Part shown: one piece after another, positions 26,760 through 33,799 of the stretch
Layout: every line of letters begins with the position of its first letter
Position numbering within the stretch: the stretch's first letter is position 1
NCBI GenBank assembly: GCA_023457255.1
Contig: JAEWMB010000020.1
Span: 531,981-595,980, forward strand
From: Bacillota bacterium
GTDB lineage: Bacteria; Bacillota; Clostridia; Lachnospirales; Lachnospiraceae
DNA: 64,000 bases
Direction: 5' to 3'
The notes under the pieces: model-generated
Database searches by the model: none
What the model was told of the DNA's origin: nothing
What the model saw: only the letters and a program-made list of their open reading frames with translations
Made by a program: the position numbers and the translations under genes

Positions 26760-27560
26760 ATGTCTAATGGCCTTGACAAATTAGCAGAGGCAACTGCTTC
26801 TGCAATCAAATTAGCTCCCGAATTGTATAATGATGTTCTTCAACCCGCAGCCCAAGAAACTGGAAGAATAATAGCTCGAGTTCCTCGTGCCATTAACGCT
26901 GCCTTATCTCGCTTAGACCAATGGATCCTTAGCCGTGATTATAATATCGATGAAACAAAAAAACTATTAGCTATAAAGTTAGAGAATGTAGCACCTGAAA
27001 AGATTGTAACACCAGATGCATATGTTGCAATTCCAGCATTGCAAGCCATCTCATATACAATGGATAGCGAGGAACTTCGCAATTTATATGCTAATCTTCT
27101 TGCTAAATCTATGAATATAGATACGAAAAGTACTGTGCACCCATCATTTGTAGAAATAATCAAGCAAATGTCTCCTTTCGATTCCTTGGTTCTTAACCAT
27201 ATTGCAAAATTAAATAAAGTACCTTTAGTTAGTTTAGCAATCTCAACTACGGAATCTAATACTTCTAGAAAAAGACTTATAAAAAACATCACTGATTTTT
27301 CATTCTCTTCTGCAAAATTAATCAGTATAAGCATTGATAATTTAAAACGTCTTGGACTTATTGATATCACGGAAAGCAGAAAGCTAGTCGATGATACTAA
27401 ATACAATTCTATTTATAAAAGCAAGCACTATGAATTGGCACGCAAACATTTACGGAAGGCAATCGATAGTGAGAATGGTGAAAAAATAGTATACTACAAA
27501 TATTTTCTTCAAAAAACTTCTCTAGGTCAGGAATTTGTAAAAATCTGCATTAATGATTAA
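26760..27560 (+). CDS. DUF4393 / Abi-alpha family protein (possible abortive-infection factor)
   Basis: The 266-aa protein has the layout of the DUF4393 family (Pfam PF14337, which I recall as named 'Abi_alpha' for abortive infection alpha). The helical N-terminus has LAPELYNDVLQPAAQETGRIIARVPRAINAAL. A conserved middle, AYVAIPALQAISYTMDSEELRNLYANLLAKSMN, is followed by the HPSFVEIIKQMSPFD segment, and the C-terminus holds a Leu/Ile-rich winged-helix-like region (NLKRLGLIDI). No signal peptide or membrane span is seen. It is a single-gene unit with its own promoter and terminator on the strand opposite to most neighbours, inside the variable recN-argR block. Family assignment is fairly sure; a phage-defence role is inferred only from the family name and setting. 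Confidence 0.75.
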   Translation: MSNGLDKLAEATASAIKLAPELYNDVLQPAAQETGRIIARVPRAINAALSRLDQWILSRDYNIDETKKLLAIKLENVAPEKIVTPDAYVAIPALQAISYTMDSEELRNLYANLLAKSMNIDTKSTVHPSFVEIIKQMSPFDSLVLNHIAKLNKVPLVSLAISTTESNTSRKRLIKNITDFSFSSAKLISISIDNLKRLGLIDITESRKLVDDTKYNSIYKSKHYELARKHLRKAIDSENGEKIVYYKYFLQKTSLGQEFVKICIND

Positions 27561-27568
27561 AGGAATAT

Positions 27569-27607
27569 CAGGACTCAGTAGATGAAAGCTTAATCCTGAG
27601 TCCTGTT
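27569..27607 (+). terminator. Terminator of the DUF4393 gene
   Basis: CAGGACTCAG (27569-27578) and CTGAGTCCTG (27596-27605) form a perfect 10-bp stem with a 17-nt loop just after the stop codon. The U-tract is short (TTT), then AT-rich sequence. Confidence 0.7.
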
Positions 27608-27630
27608 TAAAATTTAATTTAATAAATCGC

Positions 27631-27659
27631 TTGACTATCGTCTAATGTTATGTTATATT
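27631..27659 (+). promoter_or_regulatory. cspA promoter
   Basis: TTGACT (27631-27636), a 17-bp spacer and TATATT (27654-27659). The expected start near 27666 gives a leader of about 124 nt before the cold-shock gene, which contains the terminator-like hairpin described next. Confidence 0.65.
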
Positions 27660-27688
27660 GAAATAGTATTTTTAATAAAGTTTTGATT

Positions 27689-27747
27689 TCACATATTTTT
27701 GTAAGTCATTATTGTATTGATGATTTACAAAAGTATGTGATTTTTTT
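27689..27747 (+). promoter_or_regulatory. Terminator-like leader hairpin (candidate cold-responsive attenuator)
   Basis: The leader of the cold-shock gene holds a long hairpin with three stacked helices (TCACATA/TATGTGA, TTTGTAA/TTACAAA, TCAT/ATGA; 18 bp in all), followed immediately by seven T (27741-27747). This is the form of an intrinsic terminator, yet it lies between the promoter and the start codon of cspA, with no other gene in between. It could attenuate transcription at normal temperature or release an ~80-nt RNA. Confidence 0.65.
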
Positions 27748-27789
27748 ATTTTTATTTGGAAATATAATAAAAATTAGGAGGTATCTTTC

Positions 27790-27990
27790 ATGAATAAAGG
27801 TACAGTAAAATGGTTTAATGCACAAAAAGGATTTGGTTTTATATCTGATGAACAAGGTAACGATGTATTTGTTCACTATTCAGGTCTTGCTATGGATGGA
27901 TTTAAGACATTGGAAGACGGTCAGTCCGTAACATTTGACGTAACAAAAGGTCAGCGCGGCTTACAGGCTGTTAATGTATTAATTGCTTAA
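27790..27990 (+). CDS. Cold-shock protein (CspA/CspB family)
   Basis: Single-domain nucleic-acid-binding protein of 66 aa that acts as an RNA chaperone. It begins MNKGTVKWFNAQKGFGFI and carries RNP1 (KGFGFI, near residue 13) and RNP2 (VFVHY, near 27), the aromatic patches that bind single-stranded RNA/DNA. Length and all family landmarks are intact. TAGGAGGTATCTTTC gives a strong start. It is transcribed alone from its own promoter, has the unusual hairpin leader, and ends in a bidirectional terminator shared with the convergent Dabb-domain gene. Confidence 0.96.
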   Translation: MNKGTVKWFNAQKGFGFISDEQGNDVFVHYSGLAMDGFKTLEDGQSVTFDVTKGQRGLQAVNVLIA

Positions 27991-28014
27991 ATAGCATTAA
28001 AGTCGGGACATAGT

Positions 28015-28058
28015 AAAACAGAGTAGATTAGTAACCTTATTCTACTCTGTTTTTTATT
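28015..28058. terminator. Bidirectional terminator between cspA and the Dabb gene
   Basis: AAAACAGAGTAGA (28015-28027) pairs with TCTACTCTGTTTT (28041-28053), then TTTATTATT on the plus strand. The A-run on the 5' side allows it to work for the convergent minus-strand gene as well. Confidence 0.85.
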
Positions 28059-28076
28059 ATTATTTATCTAATTTTA

Positions 28077-28382
28077 TTAAAACTCAAAATCAACACAGGC
28101 ACGTTTCTCTCTTACTTTACTTATGAATTCACCAACTTTTTTATGAGCCGGATGTACAATATATTCCTGCAATGCTTCCAGGCTTTCAAATTCACTTACT
28201 AATACTAAGTCATAATTTTCCTGATTCGCAAGTTCATGATTTTGCCCTACATAAGAACTTCTTAAAGTCGGAACAACGCCTTGAAGTTTCTCTAACATAT
28301 CTTTTGCTATTACAACATTTTCCTTTTTGCTCCTGCCATCTGCTTTTGGTTTAAACTGAAACATTACAATATGCCGTATCAT
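28077..28382 (-). CDS. Dabb-family stress-responsive alpha/beta-barrel protein
   Basis: The 101-aa protein is a single dimeric ferredoxin-like Dabb domain: it begins MIRHIVMFQFKPKADGRSKK, contains the characteristic SYVGQN and VLVSEFESLEALQEYIVHPAHKKV stretch with a conserved HPAH, and ends VREKRACVDFEF. Members are implicated in stress responses or small-molecule binding and some are enzymes in polyketide pathways; no specific substrate can be inferred here. It is monocistronic and convergent with cspA. The region upstream to yebC (366 bp) holds a structured element and a tiny ORF. Confidence 0.9.
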   Translation of the reverse strand: MIRHIVMFQFKPKADGRSKKENVVIAKDMLEKLQGVVPTLRSSYVGQNHELANQENYDLVLVSEFESLEALQEYIVHPAHKKVGEFISKVREKRACVDFEF

Positions 28383-28520
28383 ATACTACTCCTTTTAGAA
28401 TAATTTGTATTTCTTTAGTATCACATACTTACTTTGCTTAATGCTTCTTAGGTACGGATTATTACTTTTTATTAACTGGTTCTGATAACTTACACAGTTT
28501 ATAATCGGACAAAATTTTCT

Positions 28521-28568
28521 TTAATCCTTCCTGTCATGATATTTTTTCTCTGTGAGTGATTTAGACAT
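28521..28568 (-). CDS. Possible 15-aa peptide with a strong ribosome binding site (uncertain)
   Basis: The frame reads MSKSLTEKKYHDRKD and stop. It has an ideal GGAGG eight bases upstream (28581-28577) and, before that, an 8-bp hairpin, the same hairpin-SD-start arrangement as tlyA, rsgA and others. It may be a leader peptide, an sORF, or what remains of a gene after decay. Length gives no statistical support; the translation-initiation context is the evidence. The rest of the 28383-28748 gap shows no other gene. Confidence 0.3.
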   Translation of the reverse strand: MSKSLTEKKYHDRKD

Positions 28569-28581
28569 AAAAATAACCTCC

Positions 28582-28624
28582 ATACTACTCCGCCAGTGAC
28601 GGTGTACAGAGGTTTAAGTAGTAT
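28582..28624 (-). promoter_or_regulatory. SD-proximal hairpin before the 15-aa ORF
   Basis: ATACTACT (28582-28589) pairs with AGTAGTAT (28617-28624), enclosing a smaller CCG/CGG hairpin. On the minus strand the 3' arm ends at the GGAGG ribosome binding site. AACCTC (28575-28580) with GAGGTT is a competing pairing that would hide the ribosome binding site. Confidence 0.55.
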
Positions 28625-28748
28625 ATACATTCTTACAGTTTTTGAAATCGCCGTACATCCTCACCGAACGAAAAACCACAGTTAAATCGCTGTAAATCAA
28701 TGATAAACTGCTTCAAATACCGATAAATAAAGATTCTTAATGTACAAC

Positions 28749-29477
28749 TTACTCATCCCAGTTATGATATACCTGCTGTACATCATCATCCTCATCAAGA
28801 AGGTCCAAGGTACGATTGATGTTCTTTAAGTCCGTTTCCTCCGAAAGTTCTACATAGGTTTGAGGAATCATAGTTACTTCTGCCTGCATCATCGGTACCC
28901 CGGCATTCTCTAATGCTTCACGCACTGTACTGAAATCATCCGGATCGGTTAAAACTTCAAAGCTATCATCTTCCTCATTAAAATCAGATGCACCCGCATC
29001 AAGGGCAAGCATCATAAGATCATCTGATTCCATATCACATTCTTCTTTGTCAATGATAATCTGACCTTTTTTATCAAACATATAAGAAACACAACCTTGT
29101 GTTCCTACACTTCCGCTTCCTTTGGTAAATGCATTACGAACATTCGCTGCTGTTCGATTTTTATTATCTGTTAACGCTTCCACTATAATTGCAGTTCCGC
29201 TTGGACCATAACCTTCATAAGTAACAAATTCGTAGTTAACTACATTGCCTTCACCTGCCGCCTTTTTAATACTACGGTCAATAGTATCATTTGGCATATT
29301 GTTTGCTTTTGCTTTTGCAACAATATCCTTTAACTTGTTGTTATTGTTTGGGTCCGGACCACCTTCCTTTACGGCAACTGCAATCTCACGGCCTATTCTT
29401 GTGAAGATTTTTCCTTTCGCAGCGTCATTCTTCTCTTTCTTGTGTTTAATGTTCGCGAATTTTGAATGTCCTGACAT
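28749..29477 (-). CDS. yebC: YebC/PmpR-family protein
   Basis: Belongs to the YebC/PmpR family, described as DNA-binding regulators and, more recently, as translation factors that relieve ribosome stalling. The 242-aa protein begins MSGHSKFANIKHKKEKNDAA, the invariant N-terminal signature, followed by KGKIFTRIGREI, and contains GPSGTAIIVEALTDNKNRTA and the C-terminal MIPQTYVEL segment. Length is normal for the full family. AAAGGAGTATAGCC precedes the start. It lies downstream of argR on the same strand after a 74-bp gap. In many Firmicutes yebC is elsewhere, so its place beside argR marks one edge of the rearranged block. Confidence 0.95.
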   Translation of the reverse strand: MSGHSKFANIKHKKEKNDAAKGKIFTRIGREIAVAVKEGGPDPNNNNKLKDIVAKAKANNMPNDTIDRSIKKAAGEGNVVNYEFVTYEGYGPSGTAIIVEALTDNKNRTAANVRNAFTKGSGSVGTQGCVSYMFDKKGQIIIDKEECDMESDDLMMLALDAGASDFNEEDDSFEVLTDPDDFSTVREALENAGVPMMQAEVTMIPQTYVELSEETDLKNINRTLDLLDEDDDVQQVYHNWDE

Positions 29478-29551
29478 GGCTATACTCCTTTCTATCTTTT
29501 CTTTCTAGTGTAAATAGGTGGAAACACCACAATTTAAGTTGTCATACACAA

Positions 29552-30010
29552 TTACTTGTTTCCATTAATTAACTTCGATAACTTCTCCATCACCGTAATG
29601 GTATCCGGAACAGTACGAATCGCACACATAATCGTATCATCTCCTGCAATACAACCAACGATGCCTTCTATATGAAGCGCATCCAGCGCCGCTGCCACTG
29701 CCATTGCCATACCGGAGACCGTCTTTACTATCATAATATTTTGCGCCATATCCATTGACACAAATCCATCTCTTAAGATACGGATATACTTCTCTGCCAT
29801 ACCGGATTCCTGATTCGCAAGAACGATGTACTTTTGCTTGCCTTTATCGGTAGCAACCTTTGTAAGCTTTAGCTCTCTGATATCTCTGGATATCGTTGCC
29901 TGAGTTACATGATACCCTGCTTTCACAAGCAGGTCTGCAAGCTCTTCTTGAGTTTCGATATTGTGCTTGCTGATTAACTCAATGATTTTACTTTGTCTTC
30001 CTATCTTCAA
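29552..30010 (-). CDS. argR: Arginine repressor ArgR (AhrC)
   Basis: Arginine-responsive hexameric transcription regulator of arginine biosynthesis and catabolism. The 152-aa protein has an N-terminal winged helix (about 1-70, with TQEELADLLVKAGYHVTQATISRDIRELKL) and a C-terminal arginine-binding/oligomerisation domain (about 80-150) with the GDDTIMCAI motif that contacts arginine. The start is a TTG codon at 30010, selected by an ideal GGAGG seven bases upstream (GGAGG-TACAAGA-TTG). It lies 21 bp downstream of nadK. In the classical Firmicute cluster argR is followed by recN; here recN is 8 kb away beyond the accessory block. Confidence 0.97.
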   Translation of the reverse strand: MKIGRQSKIIELISKHNIETQEELADLLVKAGYHVTQATISRDIRELKLTKVATDKGKQKYIVLANQESGMAEKYIRILRDGFVSMDMAQNIMIVKTVSGMAMAVAAALDALHIEGIVGCIAGDDTIMCAIRTVPDTITVMEKLSKLINGNK

Positions 30011-30031
30011 TCTTGTACCTCCCCAAAGTTT

Positions 30032-30889
30032 CTACTTATCTCCAAATTTTGTACGAAGCAAATGAAAGAAGCTATGACCTTCCAAACGGACTAACTTCAC
30101 TCTTTCCTTCGCTTTTTTTATCAGAATGCGATTATTTGCCTGAAGTTCCATCGAAAAACTTCCATCAACCGTGACAATCGCTTCTTCTTCCTGTGTTTTT
30201 TTACTCTCTCGTATCTGTATTTCTACGGTGTCTTCACTCGAGACAATAATACTTCTGGCATTTAGGGAATGTGGGCATATTGGAGTAATCATAATCATCT
30301 CCGCTTTTGGTGTTACAATCGGGCCGCCGGCAGATAAATTATATCCGGTAGATCCGGTTGGTGTCGAGATAATCACCCCATCTCCCCGGTAGTTTTGTAC
30401 AACTTCACCATTAATATAAATAGACACTCCAATTATTCTCGAGAAACCACTCCGCGTAATCACAACATCATTCATTGCACTCACCTTATGGCTGCAAAAA
30501 TCTTGTTCCTCTTTTAATACGGTAGCCTCTATCATCATACGGCTTTCAATACTATATTTATCAAGAAATAGGTTTGAAAATGCCTGTTCCATTGTTAAAA
30601 CTTCAATCTCTGCTAAAAATCCTAACGTCCCTAAGTTTACTCCTAATATTGGGATGTCTAACGGTAACAAATCATGCGCTGCCTGCAGAATCGTTCCATC
30701 ACCGCCTAAGACAATGGCACACTCTACATCTTTAGGGATTCCGGAAGCATCTGTATACCTTCCCTCCAAGTAAGACTCTTCTGTCACATATACTTCCTTT
30801 TCATTGGCTTCCAAAAATTCTAACATCTTTCCAGTAATCGTCAAGTCTTCATCTTTATCTCTATTTGCAATAATGCAAAACTTTTTCAT
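30032..30889 (-). CDS. nadK: NAD kinase
   Basis: Phosphorylates NAD to NADP. The 285-aa protein carries the GGDGT active-site motif (CAIVLGGDGTILQAA, near residue 65), the NLGTLGFLAEIE segment, the glycine-rich SGFSRIIG region and TPTGSTGYNLSAGGPIV near 180, all diagnostic of the family, followed by the conserved ICPHSLNARSI. Length is typical. It lies between tlyA and argR on the same strand, a standard arrangement. A 5-bp hairpin (TGCGT/ACGCA) precedes its start region, with GGAATGGTGATTAA between stem and ATG; the ribosome binding site is weak. Confidence 0.97.
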   Translation of the reverse strand: MKKFCIIANRDKDEDLTITGKMLEFLEANEKEVYVTEESYLEGRYTDASGIPKDVECAIVLGGDGTILQAAHDLLPLDIPILGVNLGTLGFLAEIEVLTMEQAFSNLFLDKYSIESRMMIEATVLKEEQDFCSHKVSAMNDVVITRSGFSRIIGVSIYINGEVVQNYRGDGVIISTPTGSTGYNLSAGGPIVTPKAEMIMITPICPHSLNARSIIVSSEDTVEIQIRESKKTQEEEAIVTVDGSFSMELQANNRILIKKAKERVKLVRLEGHSFFHLLRTKFGDK

Positions 30890-30903
30890 TTAATCACCAT
30901 TCC

Positions 30904-30922
30904 TGCGTATACTAACAACGCA
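30904..30922 (-). promoter_or_regulatory. SD-proximal hairpin before nadK
   Basis: TGCGT (30904-30908) and ACGCA (30918-30922) form a 5-bp stem with a 9-nt loop. The 3' arm is followed by GGAATGGTG and the start codon. Further upstream the sequence AATTTGTGCG resembles the AAGTTTGTGC that opens the longer copies before rsgA, tlyA and the glutamine amidotransferase. Confidence 0.5.
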
Positions 30923-31015
30923 TATAGTTGAAAGATATGCGATTTCGTTGATTTTTCGCACAAATTAAGTTAATGCTAGTTTCAATATAACATACCGTTA
31001 TCACATTGACAAGTG

Positions 31016-31816
31016 CTATAATGTCAGATGAGCCCTCGAAACGACCTGCGGAATACTTTGTAAGAATGCACTAATATCTTCGGGCTGCGCTTTTCTCATA
31101 TGAAGTAAATATTCGATGTTTCCTTCCGGTCCACGAATAGGAGAATAATCCAGGTGCAGTAACAAAAATCCTAGAGTATTCGCATAATTGATAACCATCT
31201 CGATGACTTCCTCATGAACCTTAGGTTCTCGAACAACACCTTTTTTCCCGACCTTCTCTCTTCCGGCTTCAAACTGCGGTTTTATTAAACAGACTATTTC
31301 CGCACTAGCCTTCATAAGAGCATAAACAGGTTCTAATACCTTTGTTAATGAGATAAACGCAACATCAATGGACACAAAATCTATTTGCTCTTTGATATCT
31401 TCCGGTGTTACATGACGGATGTTGGTTTTTTCCATAGAAATTACTCTCTCATCCTGCCGTAATTTCCAAGCGAGTTGATTCGTCCCTACATCTACCGCAA
31501 ACACCTTAACGGCACCGTTTTGTAGCATACAATCCGTAAACCCGCCGGTAGAAGAACCGACATCCATACATACTTTACCCGCTAAGGAAAGTTGATGTTC
31601 TCCAATTGCTTTTTCCAATTTATATCCACCGCGGCTGACGTATTTCATTGCTGTGCCTCTTACCTCTATTAAAACTTCCGGTTTAAACATACTCCCGGCT
31701 TTATCTTCCTTTTGCCCATCTACGTATACATTTCCGGACATTATGATTGCTTTCGCTTTTTCTCTTGATTCTGCCAGATTTCTAGTTACCAGCAGAACAT
31801 CCAGACGTTCTTTCAT
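31016..31816 (-). CDS. tlyA: TlyA-family rRNA 2'-O-methyltransferase / hemolysin A homolog
   Basis: The 266-aa protein has an N-terminal S4 RNA-binding domain (about 1-62: ERLDVLLVTRNLAESREKAK) joined to an FtsJ-like SAM methyltransferase domain (about 65-245), with SAM motif CMDVGSSTGGFTDCML near 83 and the catalytic KPQFEAGREKVGKKG stretch near 185. The family methylates ribose of 16S C1409 and 23S C1920 in mycobacteria and was first called hemolysin. It sits between dxs and nadK, the conserved dxs-tlyA-nadK-argR order. Its start follows the 70-bp leader repeat, with GGAGGC five bases before the ATG. Confidence 0.95.
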   Translation of the reverse strand: MKERLDVLLVTRNLAESREKAKAIIMSGNVYVDGQKEDKAGSMFKPEVLIEVRGTAMKYVSRGGYKLEKAIGEHQLSLAGKVCMDVGSSTGGFTDCMLQNGAVKVFAVDVGTNQLAWKLRQDERVISMEKTNIRHVTPEDIKEQIDFVSIDVAFISLTKVLEPVYALMKASAEIVCLIKPQFEAGREKVGKKGVVREPKVHEEVIEMVINYANTLGFLLLHLDYSPIRGPEGNIEYLLHMRKAQPEDISAFLQSIPQVVSRAHLTL

Positions 31817-31818
31817 TT

Positions 31819-31889
31819 ATGGCCTCCATGCTGCGACTATCTTTAGGAGCAGCGAATGGCTCAAGTTTGGCGCAGCACAAACTTGCCGA
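31819..31889 (-). repeat. About 70-bp leader repeat with SD-proximal hairpin, copy B (before tlyA)
   Basis: Nearly identical to the copy before rsgA: about four differences, including one indel. GCTGCG (31830-31835) pairs with CGCAGC (31871-31876), one base pair longer than in the rsgA copy. The 3' arm ends two bases before the GGAGGC ribosome binding site. It lies between the dxs stop and the tlyA start. Confidence 0.8.
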
Positions 31890-31899
31890 ATCAAAACTT

Positions 31900-33780
31900 T
31901 TATATTTTACATTCTTCCAACAAAGCACAGATTTTATCTACAATAGAATCCTCGTCAAGACCGAGTTTTTCTTTTAAAAGTGTACGCTCCCCGTGCTCCA
32001 CAAACATATTCGGGATGGAGATATTAAGATGCCTTATAGCACGGTAATCATTCTCACATAAGAATACAGATACTGCTTCTCCAAATCCTCCACGCTTAAC
32101 ATTTTCCTCCATCGTAACAAATAATGTATGGGATTTTGCCAAGCGATGAAGCATCTCTTCATCGATCGGTGAAATGAATCTGGCATTCATTAAACTTGCT
32201 TTATATCCAAGTTCATGCAAGTGCTCCCTTACTAAAACCGCTGTCTCCACCATACTGCCAACCGCTATGAGTGCAATTTCCTCTTCAGCGGCAATCAATT
32301 CACCTTTTCCATAAACTATTTCTTGCTTCTGATTTTCTAATCCTAAATATACTGCATTTTTCGGATATCTGATTGCTATTGGCCCATCAAATTCAATACA
32401 ATACTCTAACATTCGTTCAAATTCCCAGGAATTCTTAGGAGCAATTACCGTAAGTCCCGGTATATGAGACAGATAAGATAAGTCAAACATTCCTTGATGG
32501 GTCTCTCCATCACTTCCAACAATACCGGCGCGGTCCAATGCAAAAACAACCGGCAGCTTTCCAACACATACATCATGAAGTATTTGATCATAAGCACGCT
32601 GTAAAAAAGTTGAATATACTGCAACTACCGGTTTAAAACCTCCTGCTGCTAACCCTGCGGCAAAAGTAACCGCGTGTTCTTCTGCAATCCCTACATCGAA
32701 AAATCGTTTTGGAAACTCTTTCTCAAATGCTGTTAATCCGGTACCGTCAGGCATTGCAGCAGTTATTGCTACAACATCCTTATAAACCCTTGCTAATTCT
32801 GCTAATTTCTTACCAAAGACATCGGTATGGGATACCTCATGACTCACCTTCAGCTTTTTCCCCGTTTTTATATCAAAGGGTTCCACACCATGATATTTGC
32901 ATGGTTCTTTTTCTGCGGGCTCATAACCTTTCCCTTTTTTTGTGACCGCATGAATTAGCACAGCACCCTTTACTCTGGAAGCGGATTTCAATGCTGTTAA
33001 CATCTGGCTGATATTATGACCGTCAATCGGCCCGATGTACGTAATTCCCATATCTTCAAATAGCATCCCTGGAATAAACAGATGTTTCAGGGAATCCTTT
33101 GATTGCTTTAGCGTTGTAACTATCGCATCGCCAACCTTTGGAATTTTCTTAAGTACGGTCTCTAGGCCGCCTTTAAAATTCGTATATCGATAATTTGTTC
33201 TTACCTTACCTAAGTAATTTGACATACCACCAACATTTTCGGCAATGGACATATTATTATCATTTAATACAATGATCATGTTCTCTTTTAATCTGCCCGC
33301 ATTATTCAGTGCTTCAAATGCCATACCGCCGGAAAGGGCACCATCACCAATCACAGCAACTACTTTACGCTGCTCCTCTGCTAAATCCCTTGCTTTGACC
33401 AGCCCCACAGCAACAGAAAGCGAAGTGGAACTATGACCTGTATCAAATGCATCACAGTCACTTTCCTTGCGCTTTGGAAATCCACTCATTCCTTCATATT
33501 GACGTAATGTCTTAAAATCATTCTTTCTTCCTGTTAATAATTTATGAACATATGCTTGATGCCCAACATCCCACACCAGCTTATCCTCAGGAAATTCCAA
33601 AAATAAGTGAAGAGCCATTGTAAGTTCCACAACACCTAAATTGGATGCCAGATGTCCTCCCGTTTTACTTACATTTGCAACTAAAAATCTTCTGATTTCT
33701 GCAGCCAGCCGGGTATACTTTTTTGAATTTATTTTCTTAATGTCATTCGGTTGATTGATTTCATCCAGTACCTTTGGCAC
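31900..33780 (-). CDS. dxs: 1-deoxy-D-xylulose-5-phosphate synthase
   Basis: Thiamine-diphosphate enzyme that makes DXP from pyruvate and glyceraldehyde-3-phosphate, the first step of the MEP isoprenoid pathway. The 626-aa protein shows the ThDP-binding motif GDGALSGGMAFEALNNAG near 148, a transketolase-type pyrimidine domain (about 310-470, with MPDGTGL and GIAEEHAVTFAAGLA) and a C-terminal transketolase domain. Length is normal. The start is a GTG codon at 33780 with an AAGGTGAA ribosome binding site upstream. It directly follows ispA (20 bp), so MEP-pathway entry and prenyl chain extension are co-transcribed with xseA/xseB and nusB. Confidence 0.97.
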   Translation of the reverse strand: MPKVLDEINQPNDIKKINSKKYTRLAAEIRRFLVANVSKTGGHLASNLGVVELTMALHLFLEFPEDKLVWDVGHQAYVHKLLTGRKNDFKTLRQYEGMSGFPKRKESDCDAFDTGHSSTSLSVAVGLVKARDLAEEQRKVVAVIGDGALSGGMAFEALNNAGRLKENMIIVLNDNNMSIAENVGGMSNYLGKVRTNYRYTNFKGGLETVLKKIPKVGDAIVTTLKQSKDSLKHLFIPGMLFEDMGITYIGPIDGHNISQMLTALKSASRVKGAVLIHAVTKKGKGYEPAEKEPCKYHGVEPFDIKTGKKLKVSHEVSHTDVFGKKLAELARVYKDVVAITAAMPDGTGLTAFEKEFPKRFFDVGIAEEHAVTFAAGLAAGGFKPVVAVYSTFLQRAYDQILHDVCVGKLPVVFALDRAGIVGSDGETHQGMFDLSYLSHIPGLTVIAPKNSWEFERMLEYCIEFDGPIAIRYPKNAVYLGLENQKQEIVYGKGELIAAEEEIALIAVGSMVETAVLVREHLHELGYKASLMNARFISPIDEEMLHRLAKSHTLFVTMEENVKRGGFGEAVSVFLCENDYRAIRHLNISIPNMFVEHGERTLLKEKLGLDEDSIVDKICALLEECKI

Positions 33781-33799
33781 TACTTCACCTTCTTTTTCT

